Of a stretch of DNA of 64,000 nucleotides, positions 44,936 to 57,559 are shown in pieces (the first letter of the stretch is position 1; each line of letters begins with the position of its first letter). A program made the translations under genes and the position numbers. Origin of the DNA: Gymnopus androsaceus JB14 (taxonomy: Eukaryota > Basidiomycota > Agaricomycetes > Agaricales > Omphalotaceae); NCBI GenBank assembly GCA_009733575.1, contig ML769579.1:54993-118992 (forward strand), given 5' to 3'. Below the pieces are notes generated by a model. That model worked only from the letters and a program-made list of their open reading frames with translations. It searched no databases and was not told the origin of the DNA.

Positions 44936-45380
44936 ATAAATGTCCACACCAACACCACCGCCACAGAGACTTGCAGCGCATAGGATATTGAAACGACCGT
45001 GGCTCCGTTGCTGGTGCCACCTGTGGCTTGACTTCCGGAAGCAGTACTACTACTAGATACTGAAAGGGTCGGATCAACAACGCTAATACCATCCTGAGCG
45101 CAAGACTTCGCATAGCCTGGTAAGAGAAATGGATTCCATTTAATAGACTTGGATCATGGTAAAGCTTTACATGCTCACCGTCGATAGCAGTTTGCCCTAA
45201 TAAGCCATTAGCGCCCCCAGGGTCAACACTGACCATACAGTCGATGCATGTCGCAAACATATCGATATTCCCATCCGTGCAAAAACAGCTTGAAGCCGCA
45301 TTACATTCCTGAAAGGAAGCAGTTACTACCAGCGAAAGAAGATCTAATCGGCGCAAAAGCCTACAGCCAGCAAATCCAAG
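44936..45380 (-). CDS. Cysteine-rich surface (possibly GPI-anchored) protein, 5' end unresolved
   Basis: After an acceptor (TTTCAG) near 45310 the frame reads ECNAASSCFCTDGNIDMFAT and CIDCMVSVDPGGANG, a C-x5-C-x-C...C-x2-C pattern like small secreted cysteine-rich fungal proteins. An intron at the DG|Y join leads to AKSCAQDGISVVDPTL, a Ser/Thr/Gly-rich stalk (SVSSSSTASGSQATGGTS) and a hydrophobic end SISYALQVSVAVVLVWTFIW and P, then stop at 44936. Stalk plus hydrophobic tail suggests a GPI anchor. I could not find the signal-peptide exon: the upstream frame to 45701 stays open but does not look like a signal peptide. The gene may be truncated. Confidence 0.5.
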
Positions 45381-46084
45381 GAGGGCTGACATTGGTTTGT
45401 AGCAAGCAGGATTTATCAAGCTTGCATTTAGAGAGAACGGGGCGGCGTTGAGTATATCAGCTCGCGTTGAGACGATCACTAAAGGCTGCGGTAAGGACAG
45501 AACAAAATAATCAAAGTCTTGGACATACTCTTCTTGAGGTATCGCAAAAATCTCGAGAGAGAAATTAAAGTCGAGAACAACGCAAGTTGAAGGCCTTTCG
45601 CCTAACGTAAAGGTATTGAAAGGGAAGGGCGAAAGATACGCCCGACCGCCACAGTGGGGGTATCTAGAAAAAAAGGTATCGAATGAAAGGAAATTTGACA
45701 ACCTGTCTCATCTTTGAACTTATATGCAGTCAATTTAAGCGCTACGGGATGGCTGATCATAGCCTCGCATGCGGGTCAGACGGGGGACACAATGTCAATA
45801 GCAATGTTCGCATAGATCTGTTCGTGATGGAGACCCGGGCGCTTGAGGTTCGATTATAGTACTCATGTACTGCCGCCAAGAACGCATTTATCACACGAAA
45901 TGTCAAGGCTTGAAGTTGGAGGAGAGGATGATTCGGAGAACCACTGTAAGCTGCCGGAATCAGCCTATATCTCCTGGGATGAACTACTAATAATGGAATC
46001 GCCGAGTAGGAAGAAAAAAGTTTTCGGTTTTTGGTTGTCAGACAGTGCCCTATATATTATGACGCTCAAGCAAAGCTTGGATAC

Positions 46085-46545
46085 GGCGCGGCCTGTAAAG
46101 TGGAATGGGGGCATCGTTATCTGAAGGACCTTGCGGAAATAGATGCAGAAGGGAATCATCAGTTGGGGTTGCTAAACTGAGATTCGGGGCAGATAGAAGA
46201 ACAAGAAGTTGCATCAGCAGTATTTCCTGCTATACCAGAATATTTAGTGTCGAGAGCTTTGTTTCTGCTTCAGAGAGACTGCCTGTTGATTAGATTTCGT
46301 ATTTTCATTGCGTCGAGCTTCAAGCAGCTCCTCTCAGCTCCTCTTGCTTCGAGGAGAGATCGGTAGAAAAGACTGAAGGGGAAATAGGTAAAATACCTTG
46401 GTCATCTACAGCAGTCACGTCGTCTTCAGAGTGTTCATGCAATCTAAATGGCACTCGACGACGAAGACCCATATAAGGGGCTGAACCACAGAAGCGTGAA
46501 GTAGCGCCCATGCACGCGCGCGACCGAATTGGGCGAGGGCGGCTA
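46085..46545 (-). pseudogene. Truncated duplicate of the membrane-protein gene at 35496-36257
   Basis: Bases 46085-46545 align with 35825-36350 over the promoter, exon 1 (MGLRRRVPFRLHEHSEDDVT, compare MDLRRRVPFKLKEESEDDTT), exon 2 and part of exon 3 with internal deletions. The membrane-spanning core and C-terminus are missing. The similarity extends past the start codon into the divergent promoter (AATTGGGCGAGNGGCTATTTT-type sequence) and stops before the small basic protein gene. It is a dead copy with respect to the membrane protein. Confidence 0.75.
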
Positions 46546-46624
46546 TTTTAGGCCGTCTTGATTCCCTTCCACAACGAGCTGAGGCTTGCATTCTCAATTT
46601 CCTGCATTATCTTCCAGAATCAAA

Positions 46625-48718
46625 ATGTCTCTGGAGGTAGCTTCAAGCTCTAGGGCATCTGAAACGATCGAGTTGCCCAGAAATCGGCGACGTGGGCTCA
46701 GGACTTTATCTACACTTTTACAGATTCCTCTACTTGGAAGTCGAGCGGGAACCGGACCAAGTACAATTCCAACACCGGAAAATCTACCAACAGATATTCT
46801 ATATGAGGTCGCAGAATATCTGTGCTCTTCCGATCTTCTTAATTTGACTTTGACGGTGCGGAATTCTCTTTGATGTACTGTACCGATACACTTACTAACT
46901 GTCGCACTCAGGCTTCGCATATTAGAGAACTCTTACTACCATCTCTATATGAGACTGTGGTCCTGAAATCTAGTCGCGCCTGTAAAACAGCCCTCACAAT
47001 GCTTGTCGAGCGACCCAACATCTGCCGATATATCCGCAAGCTTGCTGTACGCCCGAATTATTACCTCGCCTGGCCGAAGGCGAATGAGCGATTAGATGAA
47101 GAATGGGTGGTAAAAATGTTGCTCACAGCTGCGGAGAATATGCCGCTGCTCCATACTTTTGATTGGGACGGGCTTGAGATGCCCAAGGATCAATTATGGG
47201 TGATATTAAGGGACAAGTGAGTCGTGTTAATTGCGCTGCAGAAGCATGCTGAAGGATTTTAGGTGTCCGCTGCTGAAGACAGTATATACCAATGTGGGTT
47301 ATCAACCTTTAGATCCGCACAGCAGTGTACGTTCACCGTTATGTCCTTATCGCCCGTTCTTATGCCGCCAAGCAGTTATTCAACTTTACAGATCTAACAA
47401 GTTTTTCTTTAACCGTTCGACATAGTCTCGAGGAGACGGATCTGTTCCCTGAGCCAGAAGCACTCCCAGACCGCCTCTGGGAGATGCTCTTGACCAAATG
47501 TCCTGACATGCAAGACCTTACTCTCAGCTCCTTTTCTTCTTCGACCAGGCTTTTAAATGTCGACAGACTTTGTACTGCAGATGCGTACTGGCCGAAATTG
47601 AACTCGCTTACTCTTGGCTCTTTTGGCTACGACGACAATTTCGAATTAAACTACCCCTCCGACGACGACGCCTTCGGTGCTTTTTTATCGAAGCACACTG
47701 AGCTCAAGTACCTCCGCCTTTCCTGGAACTTTAAACGATGGATGTCTCCCGAAACGATTCCTCTGGCCCTGGAACCCACCGCACTTCCGCACCTAACAAC
47801 ATTTGTCGGTATACATCAGCAACTAGCCGTCCTCCCACAGCCAGCGTTGTGCTCTATCGAGGTCTTAGATTTGACGTGCGAGCCATTGTTTGCTTCACGG
47901 TTAGAAGGCGAGGGGGGCGTGTGTTCGACGCTAAAGATGTTGACGTCGCTGACAAGTCTGGATTTATGGTTGCATATCCCGGAATTCAAGGACCATAGTG
48001 CATTCTTCAAAGAACTGATGAGTGCTTGCCCGAAATTGACAGAGCTGCATTTCATGTGTACAACCAGTTTTGGAGTGGTGCGTTCTCAGTATCTTTTTTT
48101 CTTTTTAAATCCCATAATCTCGCGTAGAAACCTCTCCTTTGCCTCGTCGAACATCTTTCGCTCCTTCCGCATCCTACGCTGCTTCTCCCTAACGAAGGGT
48201 CACAAGTATATCGGGGACGACTCGAGTATGCTACGCACCGCCTTGAGAATCATTCGCGCTACGAATACTGCTAGCAAGGTCAGCTCCAATCCTGAGCTGA
48301 GGCAAGTTAACATACGCTGGGTTGGTTTTGCTTACACTTCACTGACGATTGAAAGAATACTGATGCCCGAACACAGGCTCGCGAACGCTGCACGAACCAT
48401 CTAAAACAGGAAGGGACGTATGATATCGAGCGTGTAGACTCAGATAATCATATATCCAGCGTCGTTGTTTACGAAAAAGGGATTAATGTCCTGGGGAAGG
48501 TCTTTACGCGCAGGTATCGGTATGAAGGGTTTTCAATACCTTCTCGAGCCGCGTCCCCTGTCGGATCTATAGCGTCTTCATCCTCCTCACATATTCCTTC
48601 CACGGCTACTGCTTCCAATGATACCAATGATGGAAAGCGGCGGCCAGGACGTGTCAGTCGAGGGCGGTTGGTAAGGAAGGCGCTAATGATGATCAAGAGC
48701 AAGAAGAACCGTTCTTAG
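46625..48718 (+). CDS. F-box / leucine-rich-type protein
   Basis: Probable substrate-recruiting subunit of an SCF ubiquitin ligase. ATG at 46625 (MSLEVASSSRASE), with an in-frame ATG at 46586. The F-box-like PENLPTDILYEVAEYLCSSD is followed, after introns, by LLLPSLYETVVLKSSRACKT, PLLHTFDWDGLEMPKDQLW, CPLLKTVYTNVGYQPLD and a run of leucine-rich units (CPDMQDLTLSSF, WPKLNSLTLGSFGYDD, HTELKYLRLSWN, CPKLTELHFMCTT). The end reads FSLTKGHKYIGDDSSMLRTA, RWARERCTNHLKQEGTYDI, GKVFTRRYRYEGF and a Ser-rich, basic tail. One extra T is likely near 48154-48157, because the intron at 48078-48127 otherwise puts the LTKGHK exon out of frame. Its promoter is partly duplicated sequence. Confidence 0.75.
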
Positions 48719-50158
48719 GTATGCGATATCAACATTTATTTCGGTTTGCTCAATTGAATGCAGCCAATGATCCATTTTATAATCCTTCATCTCCTGCAAG
48801 TGTTGTGCTTTATTTGATATTTCTTTTTTTTCTTTTTCCTTTTTCCAAATGAAACTGTAATTTTTCCACCCACCTTTGATTCTTGCTCTTACTGCCATTT
48901 CGGTTACTGCATCCTTGCTCCACATGCTACATACATACTTAAGCAACTATCTCTATATGTATCTTTTCTGCCTTTAACCAATGTTCCTACTAACGCGCAT
49001 CGTCGCTCGTTGTTCATCATGTCCTGTATCTAATATTACGCTCGTTCTTCACCACTCGCTTACCATGTACTTGTCACTGGTTCTCCGTCGCTCGCTTACT
49101 ATGTACTTGTCGCTGCTTAATTATTGTCTATTTTTCTTCACTCACCCGGACTGCTTAATCTGTCGTTATATACATATCTCGGTGTATAATTTATGCATTT
49201 TTTCTGTGGGCGCTTCCATGCTTATATAGCCGTTATCGTCCAGGTTCTTTCTGTTTCTCAAGCACTTCAGGCAGATTCTCCCTATTCACAACTTGGAAAT
49301 TCACCTACATACTCTATTCATGAATCGCGGTTTGACGCCCTGCCAAATGAACGAAATCTCCCATGTGCCACGCATTTTGGAGTGAAGGTCCTAGTTTCCA
49401 AACGATGCCATGATTTCATTATCTCCTTCCAGTACCGGGATGTTTGCAACTACACTTCCGAAAAAAGCAACCTTTGACCGGAACTCATCCACGGACACCC
49501 AACATCTCTCAGTATCACCAGCTCGCCCGCCAGCCTAGCGCAACTACTTCCAAAAGCAGATGGATTCCGCCATGAAAAATATTGCTCTACATGCTTCTAC
49601 ATGCTGCCAACAATTTCATACATTCCTTAACACTCCGCTTGAATCTACGGTGTGTCCATATCCGAAGCGCATTGTCAACGATGGCCTCTATTCGCGATCT
49701 ATGTTTTCGTGAACAAGATCTCAAACCCTTTGGTTCGACTGAGTATGGGGCAAGCGCACGCAGGCACCAGAACTATTCATCGAGAGAACGCGAAAGTGCT
49801 GGGCTATTGCGTTATTCGACCTCTACAAGGGCATGTGCTCTCTCAAATTGGCGTACCGCTACAGAAATTCTGATAGTAGGACGGCTCGCTCCTCACGAAT
49901 GCTGTATCGTGCGAGAGTTCTAGTAAAGTAGGACGTCGACTGTGTTGCATTACCTTGTGGACATGGGATTATCTTGCTATCTTGTTACCGACCACACATG
50001 TCCTTCCATGCATCTGGCTTTCAATGATGTATTTTGGGCCAAAGCGGCTTGGCTTCATTCATAATGCCCCTCGAAATCTCATTTAAAGTGTACGATCCAA
50101 GATACTGAATATAAGAAACGTTTCTTCCAGCTAGACCACAAGCCGCTCGTGCACCACC
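48719..50158. other. Intergenic region
   Basis: About 1.44 kb upstream of the sedolisin. It contains a two-copy direct repeat at 49045-49116. Open frames at 49193-49477 and 49582-49923 lack domains. TATA-like TATATAC at 49170 is not near a gene start. Confidence 0.35.
49045..49116 (+). repeat. Imperfect tandem direct repeat, about 36 bp x 2
   Basis: Two adjacent units share CTCGCTTAC-ATGTACTTGTC-CTG with a few substitutions (first unit 49045-49080, second 49081-49116). Noncoding; no function inferred. Confidence 0.6.
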
Positions 50159-53100
50159 ATGCGTTTCCCTTTGGTCGTATTTTCACTGGGACTGGGATAC
50201 TTTAGCTTTTGCATTTCAGCACCATCATCTACCATCCGCACGAACCATGTCATCCACGAGAAACGCGCCGTGGAGCCTCAGGCTCTTGACTGGACTATTT
50301 CCCATCGACCCGAGGGGCATAAACGCCTCCCATTGCGTATCGGTTTAACCCAACAGAATGTTCAAAACCTGGAGGATATGCTCATGGCGATTTCGCATCC
50401 TGATTCGCCTGAATACGGAAAGCACTGGACTCCACAGCAGGTTGTAGACACGTTCGCGCCAGCAGAGGAAACTGTTCGTAAGGTTGTCGGATGGCTGAAG
50501 GAATCGGGCTTCTCCACTGAAAAGATCAAAATGTCTGCCAACAAGGGATGGCTTCAAATTGACGCAAGTGTTGCTGAGGTTGAGGAGCTTCTAAATACGG
50601 AGTATCATGTCTACAAACATTTGGAAACGGGAGAAGAACAGATTGGTGAGTAATGCCACTGTGTGTAGAATAGATGCTAATCTCTAGATACTGATGCATA
50701 TTCCTTTCTAGGCTGTCATGAATATTCCGTTCCCGCTGAAATTCGGGAACACATCGACTTGATCAAGCCCACTGTTCATTTCAATTATGGACCCTCTCCC
50801 CAATCTGGTACTAAATTTAAGAGAGCTGGTGACCTTGGTCAGCCTTCGTCCAGTAAATTCACTGGCCCAAAAAAAAGCCCAAATGCGAAACCCGTTTCTC
50901 CTACCCTCGCTAATTGTGATGAAATGATTACGCTTGATTGCTTAAGAGCGTTGTACTCGGTCCCAGACTTTACACCTAAATCGAAGAATAACTCGTACGG
51001 AATTGGTATGGATATTTTGCTTTTATCGTGACTTGTCTGTTGACAATGAGTTCTTCAGTGGAATTCACTCCGCAGGCTAGTTGATATTTTAAGCAGAGTA
51101 CTACGACGATCATTAATGATGTGTGTATCCTCAGGCCTTTTTAGCTGATGATCTGGACTTGTTCTTTGGGCGAGTTACTTTCCTTGTTCAAAACCATTGC
51201 ATGGATACTCATATTTTTCTAGAAATTTCTCTCCGAATCTTGTCGGCGTTCGCCCTGACATTGTCCTGATAGATGGAGGTGGGCTTTAATATTTTGGCTG
51301 GCCTACATTCACCTATCCAATACTTAATAATGAACAGCTGTCGTCCAGACAACAAATCAAAGCTTTTCCTTGAACGGAGAAAGCTCACTTGACCTGGAAT
51401 ACGCGATGGGACTCACTAATCCACAAACAATTACTTTATTGCAGACGGGAGATCTTGTTGAAGGCAAGTTCTAACTTTTTTACTTGTTCTCTTCAAACAT
51501 TGATACTCGTATTATGCGCAGGAGCCGGATTCGATAATTGGTTGGACGCCGTAGACGGCTCTTTCTGTACTTTTGAAGGTGGTGATGATCCTACTCAGGT
51601 TGGTGTCCGACTCCAACACTTTAAGCATGTTCGCTAATACTTACATCGGAATCCGTACATAGGATGGTATCTATCCCGACCCGCTACCCGGAGGATTCAA
51701 AGGTAAGAGCTCTTCCTTTCCAGTTATTTTGTTATACCAAATCTCCTTCACCCCATCAGGTCCAGAATCCTGCGGAATCATCGCCCCTCCCTTCGTCGTC
51801 TCAACCTCGTATGGCCAGGACGAAGTCACCATTTCGGCGTTCTCAGCTATACGTCAATGTACCGAGTACGGTAAACTGGGGCTGATGGGCACGAGTATTT
51901 TGTATAGTAGTGGGGACAGGGGAGTTGCAGGGAGAGATGGGTGTTTGAATTCGACAGGTATGATTCTTGCTTAGACTATTGTCTTGCCAGATTCTTCTCG
52001 TCCGTCTATCGTTTTTTTGTGTTCGAGTGCTCAAGATTGTTTTGTTAGGTCAACCTGTTGCCAACGGAACAATGTTCAGTCCTCAGTTCCCGGTGACATG
52101 TCCATTTGTGACCGCCGTAGGGGCAACGCAAGTCAATCCAAACTCCACTGTCTTCGAGCCTGAAGGCGCTTGCGAACAAGTTATATTCTCAGGCGGAGGT
52201 TTCTCTAATATATTCTCGTCGGTACTTCCTTATTATTTTCCACTTTTTGCGCTAATTTATTCTGTCTTACTACATAGGATTCCCGACTATCAAAAGTCCG
52301 CTGTATCCTCGTTCTTGAAGAACCACCCGCCTCCATACACTTCTGCTCAGTTCAATAACTCTGGCATCGTACGTGTTTCTTCTACCCTCCGCGTTTCTCT
52401 TATTCGCTCAATGCTACATACTTCAGTCCCGTGGGTACCCCGATCTCGCAGCCAATGGGTGAGCAACAGATACATGTCTCTCTAGTTCTACGACCTCTGC
52501 TAAATTTTGCTTCAGTGCCAATTACGTTGTCGGTTAGTAGCTGTGTTTTATCGCCCAGTTATCCGCAAGACGTAGTACCGCCCATCTGATGATACATGAT
52601 ACATAGCTGTAGACGGTGGATTCGAACTCGTTTTCGGAACATCCTGCTCGTCGCCTGTCACAGGATCGTTTATTACGATGATAAACGATGCACGACTGGC
52701 AGCTGGGAAGGGGCCTGTTGGATTTATCAATCCTGCTGTACGTGCTTCGTGGATGATGTCCCGGACATCGTGCACCTCCGAGTATTCGAGTCGATATCGT
52801 TGTTTACCATATACTTTTGTGTTGAATCCTAGATATACTCCGACAAGTTCAAGGATGCATTCAATGATATTACGATGGGCGGAAATCAAGGGTGTAGTGC
52901 GTATTCCTGTTGTTCGTTCCTATGGCTAGCGGAGAATTGACTTTTCACTATCTACTCGCGGTATCTGCAGACACACCAGGGTTTACTGCGTAAGTAGCAC
53001 TGATTTTGCTACGGGAAAATATGATCATTTCACTAATTGCATGCCACGTATTTTTTTAACAGGACGGAAGGCTGGGATCCTGTTACAGGTGTGTATGCCA

Positions 53101-53204
53101 CGCTAAACGAAAAAAAAAATCGGAATTGATTTCACCTTTGTTGTACAGGCGTTGGAACACCGAACGTTTCTAAGTTGATTCCCCTATTTCTTTCTCTTCC
53201 CTAG
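50159..53204 (+). CDS. Secreted sedolisin (S53 serine-carboxyl peptidase)
   Basis: Acid-active extracellular protease of the tripeptidyl-peptidase/grifolisin/aorsin group. ATG at 50159; the signal peptide MRFPLVVFSLGLGYFSFCIS is followed by an activation prodomain (RLPLRIGLTQQNVQNLEDML, GKHWTPQQVVDTFAP, VAEVEELLNTEYHVY). The mature domain shows YSVPDFTPKSKNNSYGI, SLDLEYAMGLTNPQ with catalytic Glu and Asp, GLMGTSILYSSGDRGVAGRD, FPVTCPFVTAVGATQV, SGGGFSN, SRGYPDLAANG, FGTSCSSPVTGSFI with the nucleophile Ser, and the calcium-site NDITMGGNQGC. The protein ends GVGTPNVSKLIPLFLSLP, close to the usual C-terminus. About twelve short introns and no frame break. Role: protein breakdown for nutrition. 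Confidence 0.92.
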
Positions 53205-53892
53205 GGCTCCTGGGATGTATCATCCCGCGTGTAGGATAAATTGGCTACGGAGATGGTGTTGCGAAGATGATTCGTTGGTTATTTTACGAAAGTACTATTG
53301 TCACTTGGCGTTAGATCAATCGATACTTGGAAATGGGTATGCATGTGTATTCGTCTGCAGCCCTGTGCTCAGACCAGAAAGAAGACAACAGACTCCATCT
53401 ATTTGTTTATGTCATATATAGGTAGTTTTTTGCGCTGAAACGATGGCGTTTGAATTTTTGCAAATAACCAGTTTGGTGAGATATGCATTCGTTTTTCCTG
53501 CAAACTGAGCGTCTGTTGAGCGCTCCGAACACAAGCACTCATAGCGCTGGTGAAGAATACAAATATGTCTCACGGGAGGGTGGTCATCGATCTAATCGAG
53601 TTAGTGTCCGAATAACATTCCGCCATCCTCTTGTGTACATCTATTTCTTCTGCCTTTGCTACTTGTGGCCGTTCGCCATAAGGAATCCAAATAATACTTC
53701 TTACCGACGCCCGATAGCATGTCCTCCTTACCTGCTCGGACAGCTCAATCTGCTGCTGTGTATGTACGCACAGTGGACGAGAAGAAAAAGATGCAGGGTA
53801 GTTATGGCCGTATGGCCGTTTGCCGCCATCTGTTATGACGCGGCTTTCGGCTGATGCCTTTCCTTTGAACCTTCATCTCCTCGATTCTCGAA
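53205..53892. other. Intergenic region
   Basis: About 690 bases between the sedolisin stop and the next regulator gene in the same direction. The open frame 53483-53854 has no recognised domain. No clear motif. Confidence 0.35.
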
Positions 53893-56800
53893 ATGTCTGA
53901 CTCCGAAGATGTGCAGTCGGGACACAAGAAACGCAGACTACAGAATGCATGTAAGTCACTCGATACCATTCAGAAGTCAGCTCAGTGCTTCTTAGGTGAT
54001 CAATGTCGCAAGAGAAAGAGTAAGCAAGCTCTGATACTCTGAGTTCGTTTCGAGGTTTTGATCAGACGCATATACTCGCAGTAAAATGTTAAGAAAAACA
54101 TGCGTTTTCGAAAACATTCGAAGGAATTAATGAAAACTCCTTGAAGGCGACAGTGCGATTAGCACAGACAATATTTGCTCTAATTGTAGCTCTTTCAAAA
54201 CCGAATGCACACACGATATGGCAAAGGCAAAGAAGGTATATACGTGTTCCTGGTCTTTGCGTAAACTCATATTCGTTCAATTCCAGAAAACTGGTCCCAT
54301 CAAAGGGTAGGCTCTGAGCTCAAGAAGCCAGCTATGAACAAGCTTTACTTACATTTTCCAGACAACCCCGTGGACTGCGCCCAGTTCAAGCTACAGTTGA
54401 GGCTATCCTTTCTGCCAAACATCGTTATGAGCTCCCAAATGACTCGGACAAAGTCAGACAGATTCTAGTTGATCTTGCAAATCACATCAGGAAACTAGAG
54501 GAAGATATAGCACAGCTTCAATGTGGTTCAGCTTCAACTCTGTCCGAAGCAGTCCGTTCGGCGGTGGATGAAAGCCAGGAAGATGTACCTTCCTATTCGG
54601 TTGATGATCTAACAAATAGCCTCAGAATGCTCGAGTTTGATGAGAAAAGTCCCCGACATTTTGGAGATTCCAGTAATATCACACTGGTCAAAGCCGTCAT
54701 GGTATTCAAGAAGCTTTATGCCGGTGATAAACCTTTCAAACCGCACACCAGAAGAACGGAATTTTGGACGATCCAACCGGTCAGTATGCATCCTTACTAC
54801 TGTATTTTCATTCACGATTTGGTCTATATATAGTGGCAAAAGCTTCCCTCCTGGGAGCCTCCGCCGTTTGAGTTTCCACCTGACGACCTCATGACGGACT
54901 TGGTTGATCTGTACTTCGTCCATCTCGACCAAATTATGCCGATTGTGCATCGCCCAATGTTCACCAAATTTCTGGCGGAAGGTTTACATCACAAGGATCG
55001 ATCCTTTGGAGGTCTTCTTTTAGTAATGTGTGCAGTGGGAAGCCTGTTTTCAGATGATCCTCGCATCTTTGAAGAAAATACTACTTCCGAGCAGTCTGTT
55101 GGTTGGAAATATATACGACAGATCCAACCTCTTAATTGCTCATTTGTTGAACCTGCCTCCATCTACGACATACAAATGTATGTTGTATGTATCATATACT
55201 TACTCATCTGTGCTTCATTGCTCAAACTATTTTCTAGCTATACGTTTTGTTTATGGGGCCTACTACAACTCCAGAGATCTCTTGGATCCTTATTAGTGTC
55301 GGGGTCCGCTTAATTCAAGATGTTGGTGCACACCGAAAGCAACGCAGCAATTCGAGGCCTTCAGCAGAGACCGAATCCTGGAAACGTGCTTTCTGGGTGA
55401 TGTATACCATGGACATCCTTACAAGTTCTTTTCTGGGTCGACCTCGGTCAATATCTCAGGACGAGTGAGTTCAATTTCTGCCTAAGGTTATCGACTGTTC
55501 AAAATATAACTGGATATGTCAGTTTTGACGCAGACCTTCCAATCGAATGCGATGAAGAATATTGGGAGCATACTGACCCCGAATTAGCATTTCAGCAACC
55601 TCCCGGAAAACCATCGACAATGTCATATTGGATATCTTTTCTGAAGCTTATGACTATCATGGGATCAGTGTTACGGACCATTGTGAGCGTTGTCTAGCTC
55701 TTCACTGTAAATACTCATTTCCGGAGCAGTATGGAATCAACCAATCAGATATCTATTCTGCTATGGGTTTATCGAAACTAGAATGGCACGAGAAAACCGT
55801 TGCTGAATTGGACTCGTCACTTAATAAATGGATCGACGAGATACCGGAACATTGTGCGTAGGGATTCAATCAATCCCATTCAAAGTTGAAATTTGGGATA
55901 TCAGTGAAATGGGACCCGAATCGAGAGAATATGGAACACTTTCGTCAATCTACCATGTTATACACAACTTACTACTGGATTCAGGTTCGTATTTCACTGA
56001 TCAGAGATGTTATTCATCACCCATTCTATGCGACTTTTAAAGATTCTAGTGCACAGATCATTTATACCTGGACCTGGAGAAGATTCGCTTTTAAACTTCC
56101 CGTCATTGGCCATATGCTGCAACGCTTCCAGATCTTGCATTTCGCTAATAGATACTTACCGGCGGCGCCCAAAAGCAGGTATGATCGTTGTACCAAATGT
56201 GATGGTCAGTATGAGCCCGTTGATTACCTCTGGGGCCGCACTAGAAAGTGACTTTCCGATCCTAGATGGCTTTATTCAATTCCTGCTTGTTGCTTCTTAT
56301 AAATGCCGGGAGAGGAATACTTTACTCAAATGGCGCCTCTTTAATGGCCCTTGGCAAAGCTGATGTCCACAAAGGCATAACTGCTCTTCATCACTATGAA
56401 AACAGGTTTAGTTGCTCAACTTCATCATATGTTCTAACCTGTTCTAATGCCATGCACTCTAGATGGACATGTGCTGGTCGATTTGCGTAAGTTACTAGGC
56501 TCCTCACAATTTAACCATCCTCACTGTTCGTAATTAGGGATACTCTTGTGGAGGTAATTTCTGTCAGTCACTTCCATCCCCCCTCAAACCAACCGACATC
56601 ATCCTTGAAACGGGCTCGGGAACCAGACGAAGACAATGTTACGTCTTCTGCATCGAATGATGGGGGAGCTGGCCAGCGACGAATAGCTGGTCGTAGTCAA
56701 GTTTCCGCAGCTCTCGAATCCACAGCTACGCCTATCTCGCCATTTTCAGATCCTTTCAACGGTTCCAATTTACCTTTACACAGTAGTGAACTTGGGAGCC

Positions 56801-57212
56801 TTCCGGTTTTTGAACATGTTGACTGGTCTACAGTACAAAATCAATGGTTCAACCCCGAACCCCGGGACCCGAGCGTTCCAAACCCCATTCTCGAGCCGGG
56901 CCCAAGTAACCAGTCTCGGGTGTATATAACACCTGAACACGTTGAAGGTCAGTCTCACTTTTGCCGGAGCTACACCGCTAAATCAGGTATACGCTAGTAG
57001 GAAGCCAAAGACCAATCTTTTCTGCTCAAGAATTACATTCACTGAACGATATTCAGCACACCAGGTAAACCATCCGTCGATGTGTGGATAACATTCTCAA
57101 CCTCCCTTCTAGTGCATCAGAGACTTCGGCTGATTGGGCCTCGTATATGGCAAGTGTTGACGAAGTGCTTCGATCATTAAATACTGGGGGTTCAAGCTCA
57201 AGCTTTATTTAA
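53893..57212 (+). CDS. Zn2Cys6 / fungal-specific transcription factor domain regulator
   Basis: Nuclear transcription factor. ATG at 53893 (MSDSEDVQSGHKKRRLQNA). The zinc cluster is spread over several exons: CDQCRKRK, then a 6-nt exon at 54082-54087 giving I-K and the start of C, then CDSAISTDNICSNCSSFKTE and C. A coiled coil follows (VRQILVDLANHIRKLEEDIA), then the fungal-trans middle homology region: DLVDLYFVHLDQIMPIVHRP, DRSFGGLLLVMCAVGSLFSD, ISVGVRLIQDVGAHRK, WKRAFWVMYTMDILTSSFLG, DADLPIECDEEYWE, HRSFIPGPGEDSLLNFPSLA. The C-terminal tail is Ser/Pro-rich and ends SLNTGGSSSSFI. A one-base change may be needed near 56260 between ITSGAAL and LLLLINAGRG. Target unknown; the sedolisin upstream is one candidate by proximity only. 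Confidence 0.85.
54082..54087 (+). other. 6-nt microexon in the zinc-cluster region
   Basis: TAAAAT lies between introns 54020-54081 (GTAAGC...GCAG) and 54088-54146 (GTTAAG...GAAG). Its inclusion gives CRKRKIKCDS, restoring the exact C-x2-C-x6-C spacing of a Zn2Cys6 cluster. Confidence 0.65.
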
Positions 57213-57559
57213 AACTTGCTCTCCCCATCTTGTGCTTGAGTACATGCAATACATATTTTTCCCGTTCTCACTGTTCATAGACATAGGTTTAGAAAAATTG
57301 TGAAAGTTTTCTCGGAAGCTGTATCATCCGCTATATTTACTTGACTCAGTATGTCTTCAACGCAATTTAATGAATCATCAAAGAGAAAGAAAATACATAT
57401 ATGCATTGAATACTTACAACTTCTTAGTTTCGCAGCAGATAAGAAGCCTACTTATACCGTACGAGGACAGGATCAGTTAGTCTACGCTGAAAGTATGAGC
57501 AAGACTTCCGATACCAAATCTTCTCCATCCGAACTACCTTCAGAGGCACCTCCGGAGCG

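Noticed and set aside
49582..49923. 113-codon + strand frame
   Set aside because: No domain, two overlapping frames of similar length, probably noncoding sequence upstream of the sedolisin.
53483..53854. 123-codon + strand frame
   Set aside because: No recognised motif or intron structure; lies in the 3' flank of the sedolisin.
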